DNA of 64,000 bases from Sthenelais limicola (GCA_942159475.1 OW804096.1:138259972-138323971), one strand, 5' to 3'. Shown: positions 46,592-60,074, numbered from the stretch's first letter. Numbers and translations: made by a program. The notes: a model not told the origin generated them from the sequence alone.

Positions 46592-46593
46592 AT

Positions 46594-46983
46594 GTGGTGT
46601 GTTTCAAAAACGTGAGTCATAGGTCGCAAGAAAATGATTTTGAGATATCATCATATTTGAAAAGAGGAAATCAAGCCGATCTAAATGGTGGTAAACATTA
46701 GATAAGTATGTCTATATTTTAAGTTTCACATATTTATTTCTGAAAAAAAAAGTTTCAATTTTGTTTGGTGAATAACTATTCGTAAAGTAGGTGAATGTAC
46801 TTGATAGAATGATCTTAGAAATGCCTAAATATATTTAATACACCATCCTGAAATTAGGTTCATGTGTTCAAAGGACCTATCTATGACTAAAAAACAATCC
46901 AAAAAAGAGATCTTGTGATTAAATGACTTTTACAAATATAAATTTTACGACTTGTGACTCATTTTCCAGAAACACATCACATA
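46594..46983. mobile_element. Family B MITE, full-length
   Basis: Left TGTGGTGTGTTTC, right TTGTGACTCATTTTCCAG then AAACACATCACA. It is separated from the preceding B copy by only TA. Confidence 0.85.
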
Positions 46984-47252
46984 TATCCCGGTGAAACATG
47001 TATTTAAGAGAAGCATTCCCAGCTCTACTAACCAGTTCTCCCAAGCACCCAAAGGCACAGGGTTGTTTTAACAGGGGGAGGGGACGCAGGACAGGCGTCT
47101 CCCTGCTACTTAAAAGAGCTTCAGAAGCAGCGCCTGGAGTAAGCCTGGAGGAAGGAGAAGAGGAGGAGAGATGTGGGGGCAACAGAGTGCACGAGTTACT
47201 CATGTGTCTAATGTGCTCAGTCATGACAGCTGGACCGCTCCCGCCACCACAC
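46984..47252. other. Unassigned segment between a family B element and the minisatellite
   Basis: Less AT-rich than its surroundings. Its GCATTCCCAGCTC motif near 47010 is shared with 27200 and 27612, suggesting yet another dispersed repeat. The open frame that starts here only continues into the satellite. Confidence 0.4.
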
Positions 47253-50200
47253 CACCACTATACACTGCCACCACCACCACACCACCACACCACCACTATA
47301 CACTGCCACCACCACCACCACTATACACTGCCACCACCACTATACACTGCCACCACCACCACTATACACTGCCACCACCACCACTTTACACTGCCACCAC
47401 CACTATACACTGCCACCACCACCACTATACACTGCCACCACCACCACCACTATACACTGCCACCACCACCACTATACACTGCCACCACCACTATACACTG
47501 CCACCACCACCACTATACACTGCCACCACCACCACTATACACTGCCACCACCACCACTATACACAGCCACCACCACCACTATACACTGCCACCACACCAC
47601 TATACACTGCCACCACCACCACTATACACTGCCACCACCACCACCACTATACACTGCCACCACCACCACTATACACTGCCACCACCACTATACACTGCCA
47701 CCACCACTATACACTGCCACCACCACCACTATACACTACCACCACCGCCACTATACACTGCCACCACCACCACTATACACTGCCACCACCACCACTATAC
47801 ACTGCCACCACCACCACTATACACTGCCACCACCACCACTATACACAGCCACCACCACCACTATACACTGCCACCACCACCACTATACACTGCCACCACC
47901 ACCACTATACACTGCCACCACACCACCACTATACACTGCCACCACCACCACTATACACTGCCACCACCACTATACACTGCCACCACCACCACTATACACT
48001 GCCACCACCACTATACACTGCCACCACCACTATACACTGCCACCACCACCACTATACACTGCCACCACCACTATACACTGCCACCACCACCACTATACAC
48101 TGCCACCACCACTATACACTGCCACCACCACCACTATACACTGCCACCACCACTATACACTGCCACCACCACTATACACTGCCACCACCACTATACACTG
48201 CCACCACACCACTATACACTGCCACCACCACTATACACTGCCACCACCACTATACACTGCCACCACCACCACTATACACTGCCACCACCACCACTATACA
48301 CTGCCACCACCACTATACACTGCCACCACCACTATACACTGCCACCACCACTATACACTGCCACCACCACCACCACTATACACTGCCACCACCACCACTA
48401 TACACTGCCACCACCACTATACACTGCCACCACCACCACTATACACTGCCACCACCACTATACACTGCCACCACCACTATACACTGCCACCACCACCACC
48501 ACTATACACAGCCACCACCACTATAGACTGCCACCACCACCACTATACACTGCCACCACCACTATACACTGCCACCACCACTATACACTGCCACCACCAC
48601 TATACACTGCCACCACCACCACTATACACTGCCACCACCACCACTATACACTGCCTCCACCACTATACACTGCCACCACCACCACTATACACTGCCACCA
48701 CCACTATACACTGCCACCACCACCACTTTACACTGCCACCACCACTATACACTGCCACCACACCACCACTATACACAGCCACCACCACCACTATACACTG
48801 CCACCACCACCACCACTATACACTGCCACCACCACCACTATACACTGCCACCACCACCACTATACACAGCCACCACCACACCACCACTATACACTGCCAC
48901 CACCACCACTATACACTGCCACCACCACCACTATACACTGCCACCACCACTATACACTGCCACCACCACTATACACTGCCACCACCACTATACACTGCCT
49001 CCACCACTATACACTGCCACCACCACCACTATACACTGCCACCACCACCACTATACACTGCCTCCACCGCTATACACTGCCACCACCACTATACACTGCC
49101 ACCACCACTATACACTGCCACCACCACTATACACTGCCACCACCACCACTATACACTGCCTCCACCGCTATACACTGCCACCACCACTATACACTGCCAC
49201 CACCACTATACACTGCCACCACCACCACTATACACTGCCACCACCACCACTATACACTGCCACCACCACTATACACTGCCACCACCACTATACACTGCCA
49301 CCACCACTATACACTGCCTCCACCACTATACACTGCCACCACCACCACTATACACTGCCACCACCACCACTATACACTGCCTCCACCGCTATACACTGCC
49401 ACCACCACCACTTTACACTGCCACCACCACTATATACTGCCACCACCACCACTATACCCTGCCACCACCACTATACACTGCCACCACCACCACTTTACAC
49501 TGCCACCACCACTATACACTACCACCACCACCACTATACCCTGCCACCACCACTATACACTGCCACCACTACCACTATACACTGCCACCACCACTATACA
49601 CTGCCACCACACCACCACTATACACTGCCACCACCACCACTATACACTGTCACCACCACCACTATACACTGCCACCACCACCACTATACACTGCCACCAC
49701 CACCACTATACACTGCCACCACCACCACTATACACTGCCACCACACCACCACTATACACTGCCACCACCACCACTATACACTGTCACCACCACCACTATA
49801 CACTGCCACCACCACCACTATACACTGCCACCACACCACCACTATACACTGCCACCACCACCACTATACACTGCCACCACCACTATACACTGCCACCACC
49901 ACCACTATACACTGCCACCACACCTCCACTATACACTGCCACCACCACCACTATACACTGCCACCACCACCACTATACACTGGCACCACCACCACTATAC
50001 ACTGCCACCACACCACCACTATACACTGCCACCACACCACCACTATACACTGCCACCACCACCACTATACACTGCCACCACCACCACTATACACTGCCAC
50101 CACACCACCACTATACACTGCCACCACCACTATACACTGCCACCACACCACCACCACCACACCACCACCACTATACACTGCCACCACCACCACTATACAC

Positions 50201-51753
50201 TGCCAACACCACCACTATACACTGCCACCACCACTATACACTGCCACCACCACTATACACTGCCACCACACCACCACCACCACACCGCCACCACTATACA
50301 CTGCCACCACCACCACTATACACTGCCACCACCACCACTATACACTGCCACCACCACTATACACTGCCAACACCACCACTATACACTGCCACCACCACCA
50401 CCACTATACACTGCCACCACCACCACTATACACTGCCACCACCACTATACACTGCCACCACCACCACTATACACTGCCACCACACCACCACTATACACTG
50501 CCACCACCACTATACACTACCACCACCACCACTATACACTGCCACCACCACCACTATACACTGCCACCACCACTACTATACACTGCCACCACCACTATAC
50601 ACTGCCACCACCACTATACACTGCCACCACACCACCACTATACACTGCCACCACCACTATACACTGCCACCACCACCACTATACACTGCCACCACCACCA
50701 CTATACACTGCCACCACCACCACTATACACTGCCACCACCACTATACACTGCCACCACCACCACTATACACTGCCACCACACCACTATACACTGCCACCA
50801 CCACCACTATACACTGCCACCACCACCACTATACACTGCCACCACCACCACTATACACTGCCACCACCACCACTATACACTGCCACCACCACTATACACT
50901 GCCACCACCACTATACACTGCCACCACCACTATAGACTGCCACCACCACCACTATATACTGCCACCACACCACCACTATACACTGCCACCACCACTATAC
51001 ACTGCCACCACACCACCACTATACACTGCCACCACCACTATACACTGCCACCACCACCACTATACACTGCCACCACCACCACTATACACTGCCACTACCA
51101 CTATACACTGCCACCACCACCACTATACACTGCCACTACCACTATACACTGCCACCACCACCACTATACACTGCCACCACCACTATACACTGCCACCACC
51201 ACCACTATACACTGCCACCACCACCACTATACACTGCCACTACCACTATACACTGCCACCACCACCACTATACACTGCCTCCACCACTATACACTGCCAC
51301 CACCACCACTATACACTGCCACCACCACTATACACTGTCACCACCACCACTATACACTGCCACCACCACTATACACTGCCACCACACCACCACTATACAC
51401 TGCCACCACCACTATACACTGCCACCACCACCACTATACACTGCCACCACCACCACTATACACTGCCACCACCACCACTATACACTGCCACCACACCACC
51501 ACTATACACTGCCACCACCACTATACACTGCCACCACCACCATTATACACTGCCACCACACCACCACTATACACTGCCACCACCACCACCACTATACACT
51601 GCCACCACCACCACTATACACTGCCACCACACCACCACTATACACTGCCACCACACCACTATCACTATACACTGCCACCACCACTATACACTGCCACCAC
51701 CACCACTATACACTGCCACCCCCACCACTATACACTGCCACCACACCACCACT
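47253..51753. repeat. 4.5-kb minisatellite, left part (CACTATACACTGCCAC plus CCA insertions)
   Basis: More than 200 copies of a 19-22-base unit, CACTATACACTGCCAC followed by a variable number of CAC triplets. Variant units (ACAGCC, CTCCACC, TTTACAC, TATAGAC) recur in patches, which points to local amplification. Unit length is often a multiple of 3 or varies by 3, so one frame stays open for over 1,600 codons of His/Tyr/Thr/Leu/Pro. This is a by-product of the repeat, not a gene. Confidence 0.95.
51745..51753. repeat. Left copy of putative 9-bp target site duplication
   Basis: ACCACCACT directly abuts TAGCCCGAG. It belongs to the satellite sequence, so its value as a target duplication is weakened by the repetitiveness of the site. 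Confidence 0.55.
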
Positions 51754-51812
51754 TAGCCCGAGAAATTCTGACTGGCTCCGCTCTATTTTGCTGGTCGCTA
51801 CACACAGTCAGA
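51754..51812. repeat. Left terminal region with subterminal hairpin
   Basis: Terminal TAGCCCGAG is followed by an 8-bp stem, TCTGACTG at 51767-51774 pairing with CAGTCAGA at 51805-51812, around a 30-base loop. It may be a recognition structure for the element's recombinase. Confidence 0.4.
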
Positions 51813-52124
51813 GTGCAACGTAATGTTTTTCTATAATAGAATCAAAGCCCCAACTGAAAACTTTTGAACGGCGACATTTTCAGGCTACATTCTTGGGTCC
51901 CTACTTACTTCCATCATAAATAAAGCATCGAAATGATTTGTGAGATACTAGTTGATACATTTCATCACATTCCCTACTTTTTTTTACCGCACGATACGTC
52001 CTCCACAAGCCACCGCCATTCCCGCATGATCGTAGCGCCATCGGTGAGCTCTCGCAGCACTAAAGTGCAACTACTCGATCACTACCATACGTTCGATTGA
52101 TCGAGGTCGGTACGACGGATAACA
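51813..52124 (+). promoter_or_regulatory. Presumed 5' flank and promoter region of the DUF6589 gene
   Basis: About 310 bases between the left subterminal hairpin and the first ATG. The second half is less AT-rich than the introns. I see no clear TATA box. The start ATG at 52125 sits in the context ATAACAATGG, with purine at -3 and G at +4, which suits initiation. Confidence 0.35.
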
Positions 52125-55100
52125 ATGGCTGGTGCGTGTTGTCTCTGCTATAAGGAGTTCAGAAAGTCAGATGGGAGAGTCCGCATTACTTCAAAACTTA
52201 AGAGAGAGACTATATCCTATGCTACAGTTTTGCGCGAATATGCAGACATAGATGTGTCAGGCCAAACTGAAAAATTGTGTGTGTGTGATGTGTGTAAGTT
52301 GGCATTGACAAACGTGTATACATGGAGAATAAAGGCTGATGAAGCTATGGCCAGACTCCCTGTTGATAGGCCGACAACACCTATTAAAAGAAAGATGCCC
52401 TTCACACCTGGTTCTGGGAGAAAGAAGAGATGTCCATCGACGCCACGCTCGCCGATAAAAGTGAGTTTATATTAGTTCTCATAGTACACTACAGGGGGCA
52501 GCACCAATGATTACAAAAGGTCCAAATGACCAATGTTTCTCATAGATAAGTACAGGGGACAGCACCTATGTAACCGAATGACTGGTATGCCCAAGCAATT
52601 AATGTGGGCCATGCGATTTTATACTTTTACACTAAATCATTTCATTAATCAGGTTTAATGAGGCCGAAATAAGGCAAAATAATAGGGAAAACAGGTAAGC
52701 ATTGGGTCAGCATTAGTATTGTGGACGAGTGGACTGATTGAGGTTATTTAGGTCTACTCATCCCAGGGGCAGTGGAACAGATAAAATATTGGGGGGGGGG
52801 GGGGGGGGGATGGCAAACATTTTTTTGGGGGGTTGGGGGGTTGGGGGGTTGGGGGGTTGGGGGGGAGTGTATTTTCGAAAAAGTCATTTAAAAAAAGTAG
52901 TAGCTTGGTACCCGACTGAATTCAGTTTTACTTAATGCTAGATACATATAGGCACGGAATGAAGGCAAAACAGAGATAAATCTTTTTCATCTGACCCAAA
53001 ATGCAGGGAAATCTGGAATTTTAGGAGACTTTGTCAATAATTAATAGCAAATGATACTGTTTATTTGTAAAAAAAAAAAAAAAATATATTATTTAAGAAA
53101 TGTGTCTTCGTGGCCATATGAGTGATCATAGGTGGTAACGATCAGCAAATATGATCCAAATGTAATGAGGTGAGAAATGTGAGCTATAGTATGGGTATAA
53201 ATAATGATAATATAAATCTGTATATATTCTGATGTGGAAAAATAAGGAAATAAGAACGAATATCTAATTTACAGCCTATAAATAAGCCTATACACACAAT
53301 ACATAACAGCCTATAGATAAGGCACAAATTGCATTTGAGCATAAATAATTTAGCAAATTATACAAGGGAAATATGTGTTTCCAATATAATATAAGTTATT
53401 ATTCTTTTGTTGGAAATAGATATTTAAGCCTTATTTACTCTGAGGCCGTCATCCCGTATCCCGCATCATGCTGCATACATTTGTGCCTATCCCTTACCCA
53501 CACTGGTGCAAAAAATGATTGAAAATAGGTATAAAAAAAGTATATAATCCTGAAACAGGAATTTGTTTTCTTCGTTATGATACACAAATGAAAGCAATGG
53601 CATGATATGTGATGTGTTTCAAGAAAATGAGTCCCAAGTCGCAAAATTGAAATTTTTCAACGTGTTTTTTTTTACAAGATCTCTTTATTGAAATGTTCTG
53701 ATTTTTAGGGGGTTTAGTCATATGAATCCAAGTAATATATTCCGGGACTTTGTATTAAATATATCCTTGCATTTTGAAGACATTCGTATGGAGTGTATTT
53801 AGTTACTTTACTGGTAATTATCCATCCAGAAATATTGCGAACCGTTTTTTTCAAAAATAAAAATATCAAACTTAATATAGAAATACTCATTAAACATCCT
53901 AGTATTTACATTCATTTGAATGAGTTTAACCTCCCCTTTTCAAATATGGTGATATCTAAACCCCTGCATCCAGCACTCGTCCACAACCAATCCATAATTG
54001 ATGCAATGGTAGAAGTAAAAACGAGATAAAGGTTTTATCTTAATGCATAATAGAGGATTAAGTTCCATAAATGTAACATATAGGGAGACAAAAAAAGAGT
54101 AACCACTAAACAAACAACATTTGGTTGATTGTTTGTATGTATGTATAACATGACTGGTATTTTTGGGGAGGAGAACATATTTAATTCAGGCTTTTAATTA
54201 CAATTGTTAACACTCTCAAGGGGTGATTTTCGTAGCGCCCTGCTACTTGCTCTGGCACATCAAGGTAATTTAATATTCAATTATTTTGTCATTTATCTCC
54301 TGTCGTGTATGCAAAGTTTCTAAAGTTTATACAGCCAATATAGAATTACTAAAGAAAGATATGCAGGAGAATGAAGAGATGAGATATGAAGATCGAAATA
54401 ATGTAGTGAAAAGAGGGGTACCTGTCTATATTATATACAATTCTTTATAAACAAGTTGAGATGGATGACACCACTTATACATTCATTCAATAAATTTACA
54501 GGATGAATATTTACAAACATTTGATCGTTATACTATATACTATTACCATCCTATAGAAAGATAGAAAGTGGTATTTCCTTATACCATACAGTTCATTGAT
54601 AGCATACATGTTTTGCAAGGGCGGGGGGGGGGGGAGAGGGGGCAAGGAAGAGAAGGGGCAAATGCAGGGCAAGGCATGTGCGAATAGGTAAATACAGTAT
54701 CAATATTACAAGAGTCTGTATAACACAATGCATTAGACTGAGGGTACCCAATAAGTAGAGTTGGAGAAACATGTTACTGTACATTGAATACATCCCTTTG
54801 TTAGAGATTCGAAATGGTGGAAATATTAAAGGTCCATTTAAACATTAAGATCAACACAAGGTTGGGCGCAGTTGTAGAAAAAGTTTAGAATATTATTAAA
54901 TTCATTTCCTGAAAACATATAATCTCCTCTATATAATTCTCAAAAATAAGCTTTGATTATTTAAAACAGAGCTATGAGAATGGTAGCTTGAATGTCAGAG
55001 GTATTTAAGAAATCGTCATGATTAACAGAATTAAATGTATACAAAGGCTGTTAAATAAATCCCAATCAAAGTGCTCTGGAATATCTGAAGCGTTTTATCA

Positions 55101-58100
55101 AGAAAATATTAAAAACGTGTTAACAAACAAATGTATGCCCCATAAATCTTTACCATAGGCTCTTGTACTTCTGTACGGTTCTTGTACTACTTATATTATT
55201 TTCGGTATTGTTCCTTGATAAATCTCCATTGATATTTACCTTCACCACGATAATTAGTTATATCATTATACAAAAAGAACATGGAAATATATTCAAACCT
55301 AATTAAAGAAATATTAAGTTAAATAAGTATGCTACAACGTAGTGTAACATACTGTATGATTGGGAGAAATTTGAAGTCAAAATAGCTGAAATAATCACCA
55401 AATATTACCAATAAATAATTATAAATCAACAGAAATGATAACAAAATAAATGTCCAAATTAACCCCAAATTATTCCCCAAAATCAGGGACCCGCAAACCA
55501 GGCAAAAATGAAAATATTCAGTAAAAATGACTATAATTAAAGTGTGGACGAGTGCACCAGCAATGGTACTCATCCACAGCAAAATGCACTTGTTATTTAC
55601 GAGTAAAAATCCCTTACTACGATCCCTGGAAAATATGGATATCAATAAAATCTGAGCATAGATCATACTAACAACATAAAATAAAGTTAACACAATCATT
55701 TAAGAAAAATAATATAAGGTTGCAATAATCGGTCTTTTATAATGATATAATAATTTTTATGGCTCTCACAGCTGACTATTGGTTTTAATGACTCCATTTA
55801 AGACAATAAATTGTTCAATTGTTATTGCACATGTGCTAACTAAAAGGGGTTGGCTTAGCCACAGAAGCACTCTAATAATTGGTACTAAAAAAATTACATT
55901 ATTTACATGAACCTTCACAACTGTTAATTTTATCAACAGATTCTTTTTCTATTTGGCAGTATCATACACCAAGCAGAGGAGTATCCAAGAAAGGACTTCT
56001 CATGACAAGCCCGCAACCTACACTGAAAACCCGCCTGGTTCTACGAAAGTTGATACGACGGGAAGTAAAGGCTGCTACAAAACCAAAAAGTGGTTCTATA
56101 CTAAGAAATAGTCACTTAAGTCACTTCTCCTGGAGAGGAGTACAGCGTCAAGCCAAGAGGACCACTCCTGTCCTCTGGCAAATGTTGGAGGACGCTGCCA
56201 GAACCCCCAAAAATAAAATATCCATACCGAGTGTTGGCATGGCCTATGCCATCCTGTTACATGCCAGAAATCCAAGACTTAACACAGTCCAGCTGGCTGC
56301 TGGGATGCAGTTGTGGATAGCAGGTGCAAAGAGGCAAATATTCACAAAACTAAATGCCATAGGTGTCTCCAGCAGTGTTTGGACTGTGCGGCGACACATA
56401 GACAAAGTGACAGAAGGCCATGACAGCAAGGTCCACTCCTGGAAAAAGCTGGTTGAGCGGTACTGGCAGCAGGGCCAGAAAAAGCATCAGCCTGCCAGGA
56501 AAGCACTTTTCCGATCATCAGGTACTATAAAAGAAAGAGAGAAATGATCAAGATCGAAGAATGTACATATAACTAAAACAAAGTGATAACTTGGGAATGG
56601 ATAGATTATTCATACATTCATCTTTACATTCTTAAATGTCTTAGCAGTTAATGATTCAGAAGATTCAAAATCGCACTATGCTTTGCACCTTTTACTTTCA
56701 TTAATTAATTAAAGTGTACCCTACATGTAACGACCAATGTATTGCTAGTGAGGACACAGAAACCTCCTGAATAACCAGGAGAGACTCCTTGCATGGCAGC
56801 ACGTCTGCAATAAAATTGTTATCTATCTATCTATCTAAAGTGTACCTACTTGCTTTCAGAAGGGATAGATGGATATAAATCTTCTCAAGGCCCATCTAGA
56901 AAAGAGTTAGACAGATGTAGTTTCACATTAACATTTGACAATGTTAATCACCATAGTCAAGTACATCACTCAACTGAAGATGCAAAAAACAAGAATTTCG
57001 ATTTAGTACAGGTTTGTTGTTAGATTTTCCCCCATCCCCCTCCCTTCTTCCTCCAGGGGAGGTTGTACTCTATTTAATAGTATTTTGTTTGACCTTATTC
57101 ATCTCAGGTTCAAATATAGTTCAAATATAGTCGGGAGCCTTTACCTTCTACTTAACTATAACCAATTTGAAGGGCAACCAGATATATGTTAGAGGATTCA
57201 TTTTACAGGCATATGCTGCTCGCGACCGAGTTCCAGTTCTACATCTGGACAGCAGCCTCCCACCTCATGAACGCATCAGAGAGATACCTCTAGAGGCCTA
57301 TGTCCCAAGTGAGTCTGATGATGTAGATCTACGGAATACAATGATCGTTCTAGTGGAGAGAATCCTGATAGGGGAACTTTCGTGTATGACAGGTGCCCAT
57401 GGGACAAACCACATCACCCATGAGTATAGTGTTCATATGGCAGAACCAAGTGAAATAGTGAGTAATCTAAAAATATGTTTCTAGGGCTTAATTGTCAAGA
57501 TAAAGTTTCCCCCCTCATGTTGTATGACATAATGCCTATAAAAACAAGTTATGGTTCTCTTTTTATTTCTCAATTGATATTTGAAATCATCTAAATCATT
57601 GCTATGCTAAATCATTTTTCAAATCTAGTGTTATTTATATGCTCATATTTTCAGGTACCCCTGGGAGTAATGCACAAGAATGAGTCCAAGCTGGCTGATA
57701 TGATCGAAATTGCGTCAACCTACAGTGAATATGTGCCCATCGTGAAAGATGAAATCCGACCACTGGTATTATATGGGGATGGATTGTCCTGTGAGCGGGG
57801 TAATGATGCCAGAGAGGCACGAGGAAATGCTGCAACTCCAATGCTCCGCCTACAGGGCATATACCCAAGCATTGCCGACTGGCATTGCCGTGGAATTCTG
57901 TTGCAGGTCAGATCATAAAGTTTCTTTTACTTTTCAAAGAACTAACATCTTATTTTAGGGTTCCCGTGGTAAATGAGGGTAATCATGGTTTTAAAGTACT
58001 GTAAATAGAGCCCTTGTCAACGCCATATATGTTAAGTATAAAAAGTTGAGTATAGAAATATAAATAGGGGATTGTGTACAACATTAGGACGGAAGGGATC

Positions 58101-60074
58101 TCTTAAGTTGAGGAAACTCATGGTTTTTAATTTTGATATGTTTTTTTATAAGTTAGATGATTGTGCATAATGTATGTTTTAAATAAATACATTTAAAATA
58201 GCTAAAAACATTTACAAAAGAAAGTTATGATGGGTAACTATTATCAGTATTAACCTTTTACATTTGTAGGACTGGTATAAGCTATTGTATACTGATAACA
58301 GCTGCCGTTCAAGGGGAACCGTATCATTTACAAAGCAGCGATTCAACCACGAAAATGTCCAGGAAAACAACATAATGCACTCATTCGATCCTGGGTATGA
58401 CCTGATGGTGTTTTGTACCAGGGCTTACATTGTTGCAATGGCCATGCACCACCTTGGTATTACAACCCTAGATGACAGCAATAACAACTCATTAGATAAC
58501 CTGAAATCCACTGTCACCAAAATCGTTGATGATTGTTTTTTAGAATTTAATCGGCAAGCTATCATAAATGGCACAGGTGAAGATGAGCCATACAAATATT
58601 GCTCATGTAAAACTGAGGTTGTAGGGACAAGAATGATAAAGTGTTCAAATCGAAAATGCCCATATGGTGCATGGTTTCACCTTGAGTGTGTGAGCATATC
58701 TGAGGAAAATGTGCCATCAGGACAATGGTTCTGTTCAATTGAATGTCAGAAAGGTAAATACTATTATTTCCTCAACCTCTCCAATATGTCTTCTTGAATG
58801 TAGGAATACTGGTAATTATGTAATATTATCATAGAGGAGGCAAGAAACAAACGATGATATCAAGCTTAATAAAGTTGCATTTAATTATGGAATAATATAA
58901 AAATAACAACGTATATCAAAATGTTATTCTATGTAAGCAATATATAGTCAGGAAGTGATTTCTGTATCTTAATATTAGGTTGCCGTCGCAAAAATGATGC
59001 CCAGTGCCTGGATGAAGACAGTAAAATAGCCTACTCAAGAGCACTTGTGTGGACAGGCCTATTTCAAATGGCATTCCATGACGCCATAAAAGAAGGTGAT
59101 GGCCACAGAGTCATGCAAATGTGGCGTCATTTCATGCCAGGGTTCTTTCAAAACAACCACAACAAATATCTTATCCATGGTCACAGACTTCTGACAGATA
59201 TCAATGGTGGACAGTCAGACCAAATCAAACACCAACTCATCCACAACCGGACAGTCAACACAAGAGGTGGCACAGGAAGAAATATCCCCATGGATCTTCA
59301 CATGGAGCATCTCAATCGGGAGTATAAAGGTAGAAAACAGATGCCTGTAAAAATGACTGTTTCTTAGCGTCACATCACCCTGTTTAATTTGATAATGCAA
59401 GAAAAATAATGATTGATATAATTGATATGATCTTACACATTGTTTGTGAAGTTGGGTGAAATCTCTTGTAGTTACGTAACATAAAATCAATCTCTGATAA
59501 ATATGGATTTGCTTGAAACTGACTTAATTACTCATATTCTTTTCCTACAGAGTCTATCAAGAGCACCCATGGACAATTGACAGATAAAACAATAGAACGC
59601 CACAGCAAGATGTTGGGTCTGCAAGATAAACTGAAGGAAGAATTTAGCAGAGATGTAGCCGAGTGTCAGACCTACCGAAGGTTATCGGGTAAAGTCAATT
59701 ATAGGCGTGACCTGGCTGCTTTGGTAAAGATCATTCAAGAGGAAGAGTTGATAGAAGAACATGTGGGCAGATTTCACCAAGGTCTGTCAAACTTCACCTA
59801 CATTCGCTCTGTGAAGGATGTGAATCGATTCCGCCAAAGGCTTATTGACCACCGAAAGAAATATGCAATGCGACGCAAAAAGGTAAGTGTTTGGTGTTTT
59901 TTCAAAGATTGAGCATTTGGCACTTATTATTTGGGCATTCTTAAGAAATTGAGTATCCTTGTATAGAGCATTACCCATTAATATTAGACATCATTTACAT
60001 AGCCAGTAGTTATACATTATCAATGTACCTCATTGTTATCTATCAATTTCTATTAGGTTGTAAAATTTGAATAA
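52125..60074 (+). CDS. DUF6589-domain protein with N-terminal C4 zinc module and PHD finger (putative transposase), 9 exons
   Basis: Exons by GT-AG junctions with matching phases: 52125-52460, 55960-56521, 56860-57011, 57209-57457, 57655-57906, 58270-58753, 58979-59329, 59551-59882, 60057-60074; about 911 aa. Residues 1-60 hold CxxC pairs at C5/C8 and C54/C57, a ZAD-like C4 zinc module. Exon 2 (113-299) is basic and resembles the helical region that precedes DUF6589 in other animal proteins. The DUF6589 core spans about 300-900, with FDNVN (D326), YGDGLSCER (D475), ADWH (508-510) and MDLHMEHLNRE (D784, E788). D326, D475 and E788 could form a DDE-type triad in an RNase-H-like fold; that is inference. 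An ING-type PHD finger (C628, C630, C642, C647, H654, C657, C672, C676) sits inside the core and would read histone H3 tails. The last exon adds only five residues. No stop or frameshift is seen. The gene lies in the 11.76-kb element, tail to tail with a RecQ gene. Family assignment is confident; biochemical function is not. Confidence 0.85.
52782..52866. repeat. G-rich tract (G17 and GGGGGGTT repeats) in DUF6589 intron 1
   Basis: A G homopolymer of about 17 is followed by four GGGGGGTT-like units. It has strong G-quadruplex potential on the plus strand, i.e. in the nascent transcript. Homopolymer length may be unreliable in the assembly. Confidence 0.7.
53611..53962. mobile_element. Family B MITE copy in DUF6589 intron 1
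   Basis: The left terminus GTGATGTGTTTCAAG...AAGTCGCAAAA is present. The body matches other B copies down to ATATGGTGATATCT, but the right terminus is missing. It lies inside the large transposon, so B was active after or during the life of that element. Confidence 0.75.
53963..55318. other. Intron 1 of the DUF6589 gene, middle part
   Basis: AT-rich intronic sequence with a short G run at 54623-54636. No embedded element recognised apart from the family B copy before it. Confidence 0.4.
55319..55699 (-). CDS. Hypothetical hydrophobic protein encoded inside intron 1 of the DUF6589 gene
   Basis: A 126-codon open frame lies antisense within the 3.5-kb first intron of the DUF6589 gene. The product is very hydrophobic, with about four predicted membrane-spanning stretches (for example GLIWTFILLSFLLIYN near residues 78-93) separated by short polar loops such as SRDRSKGF. 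I recognise no family. In DNA this AT-rich a stop-free run of this length is not expected often, but AT-rich sequence also yields Leu/Ile/Phe codons by composition alone. No splice sites or poly(A) signal confirm it. It is either a third small gene of the element, a relic of another insertion, or chance. Confidence 0.3.
   Translation of the reverse strand: MIVLTLFYVVSMIYAQILLISIFSRDRSKGFLLVNNKCILLWMSTIAGALVHTLIIVIFTEYFHFCLVCGSLILGNNLGLIWTFILLSFLLIYNYLLVIFGDYFSYFDFKFLPIIQYVTLRCSILI
56715..56836 (+). mobile_element. LINE/SINE 3' end with (ATCT)n tail in DUF6589 intron 2
   Basis: A short sequence ending GCAATAAAATTG followed by TTATCTATCTATCT, the usual layout of a CR1/L2- or RTE-like retroposon 3' terminus. 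No coding part remains. Confidence 0.5.

Noticed and set aside
46998..51836. 1,612-codon open frame on the plus strand
   Set aside because: It is almost entirely the CACTATACACTGCCAC satellite read in one frame; no domain, splice or codon evidence.
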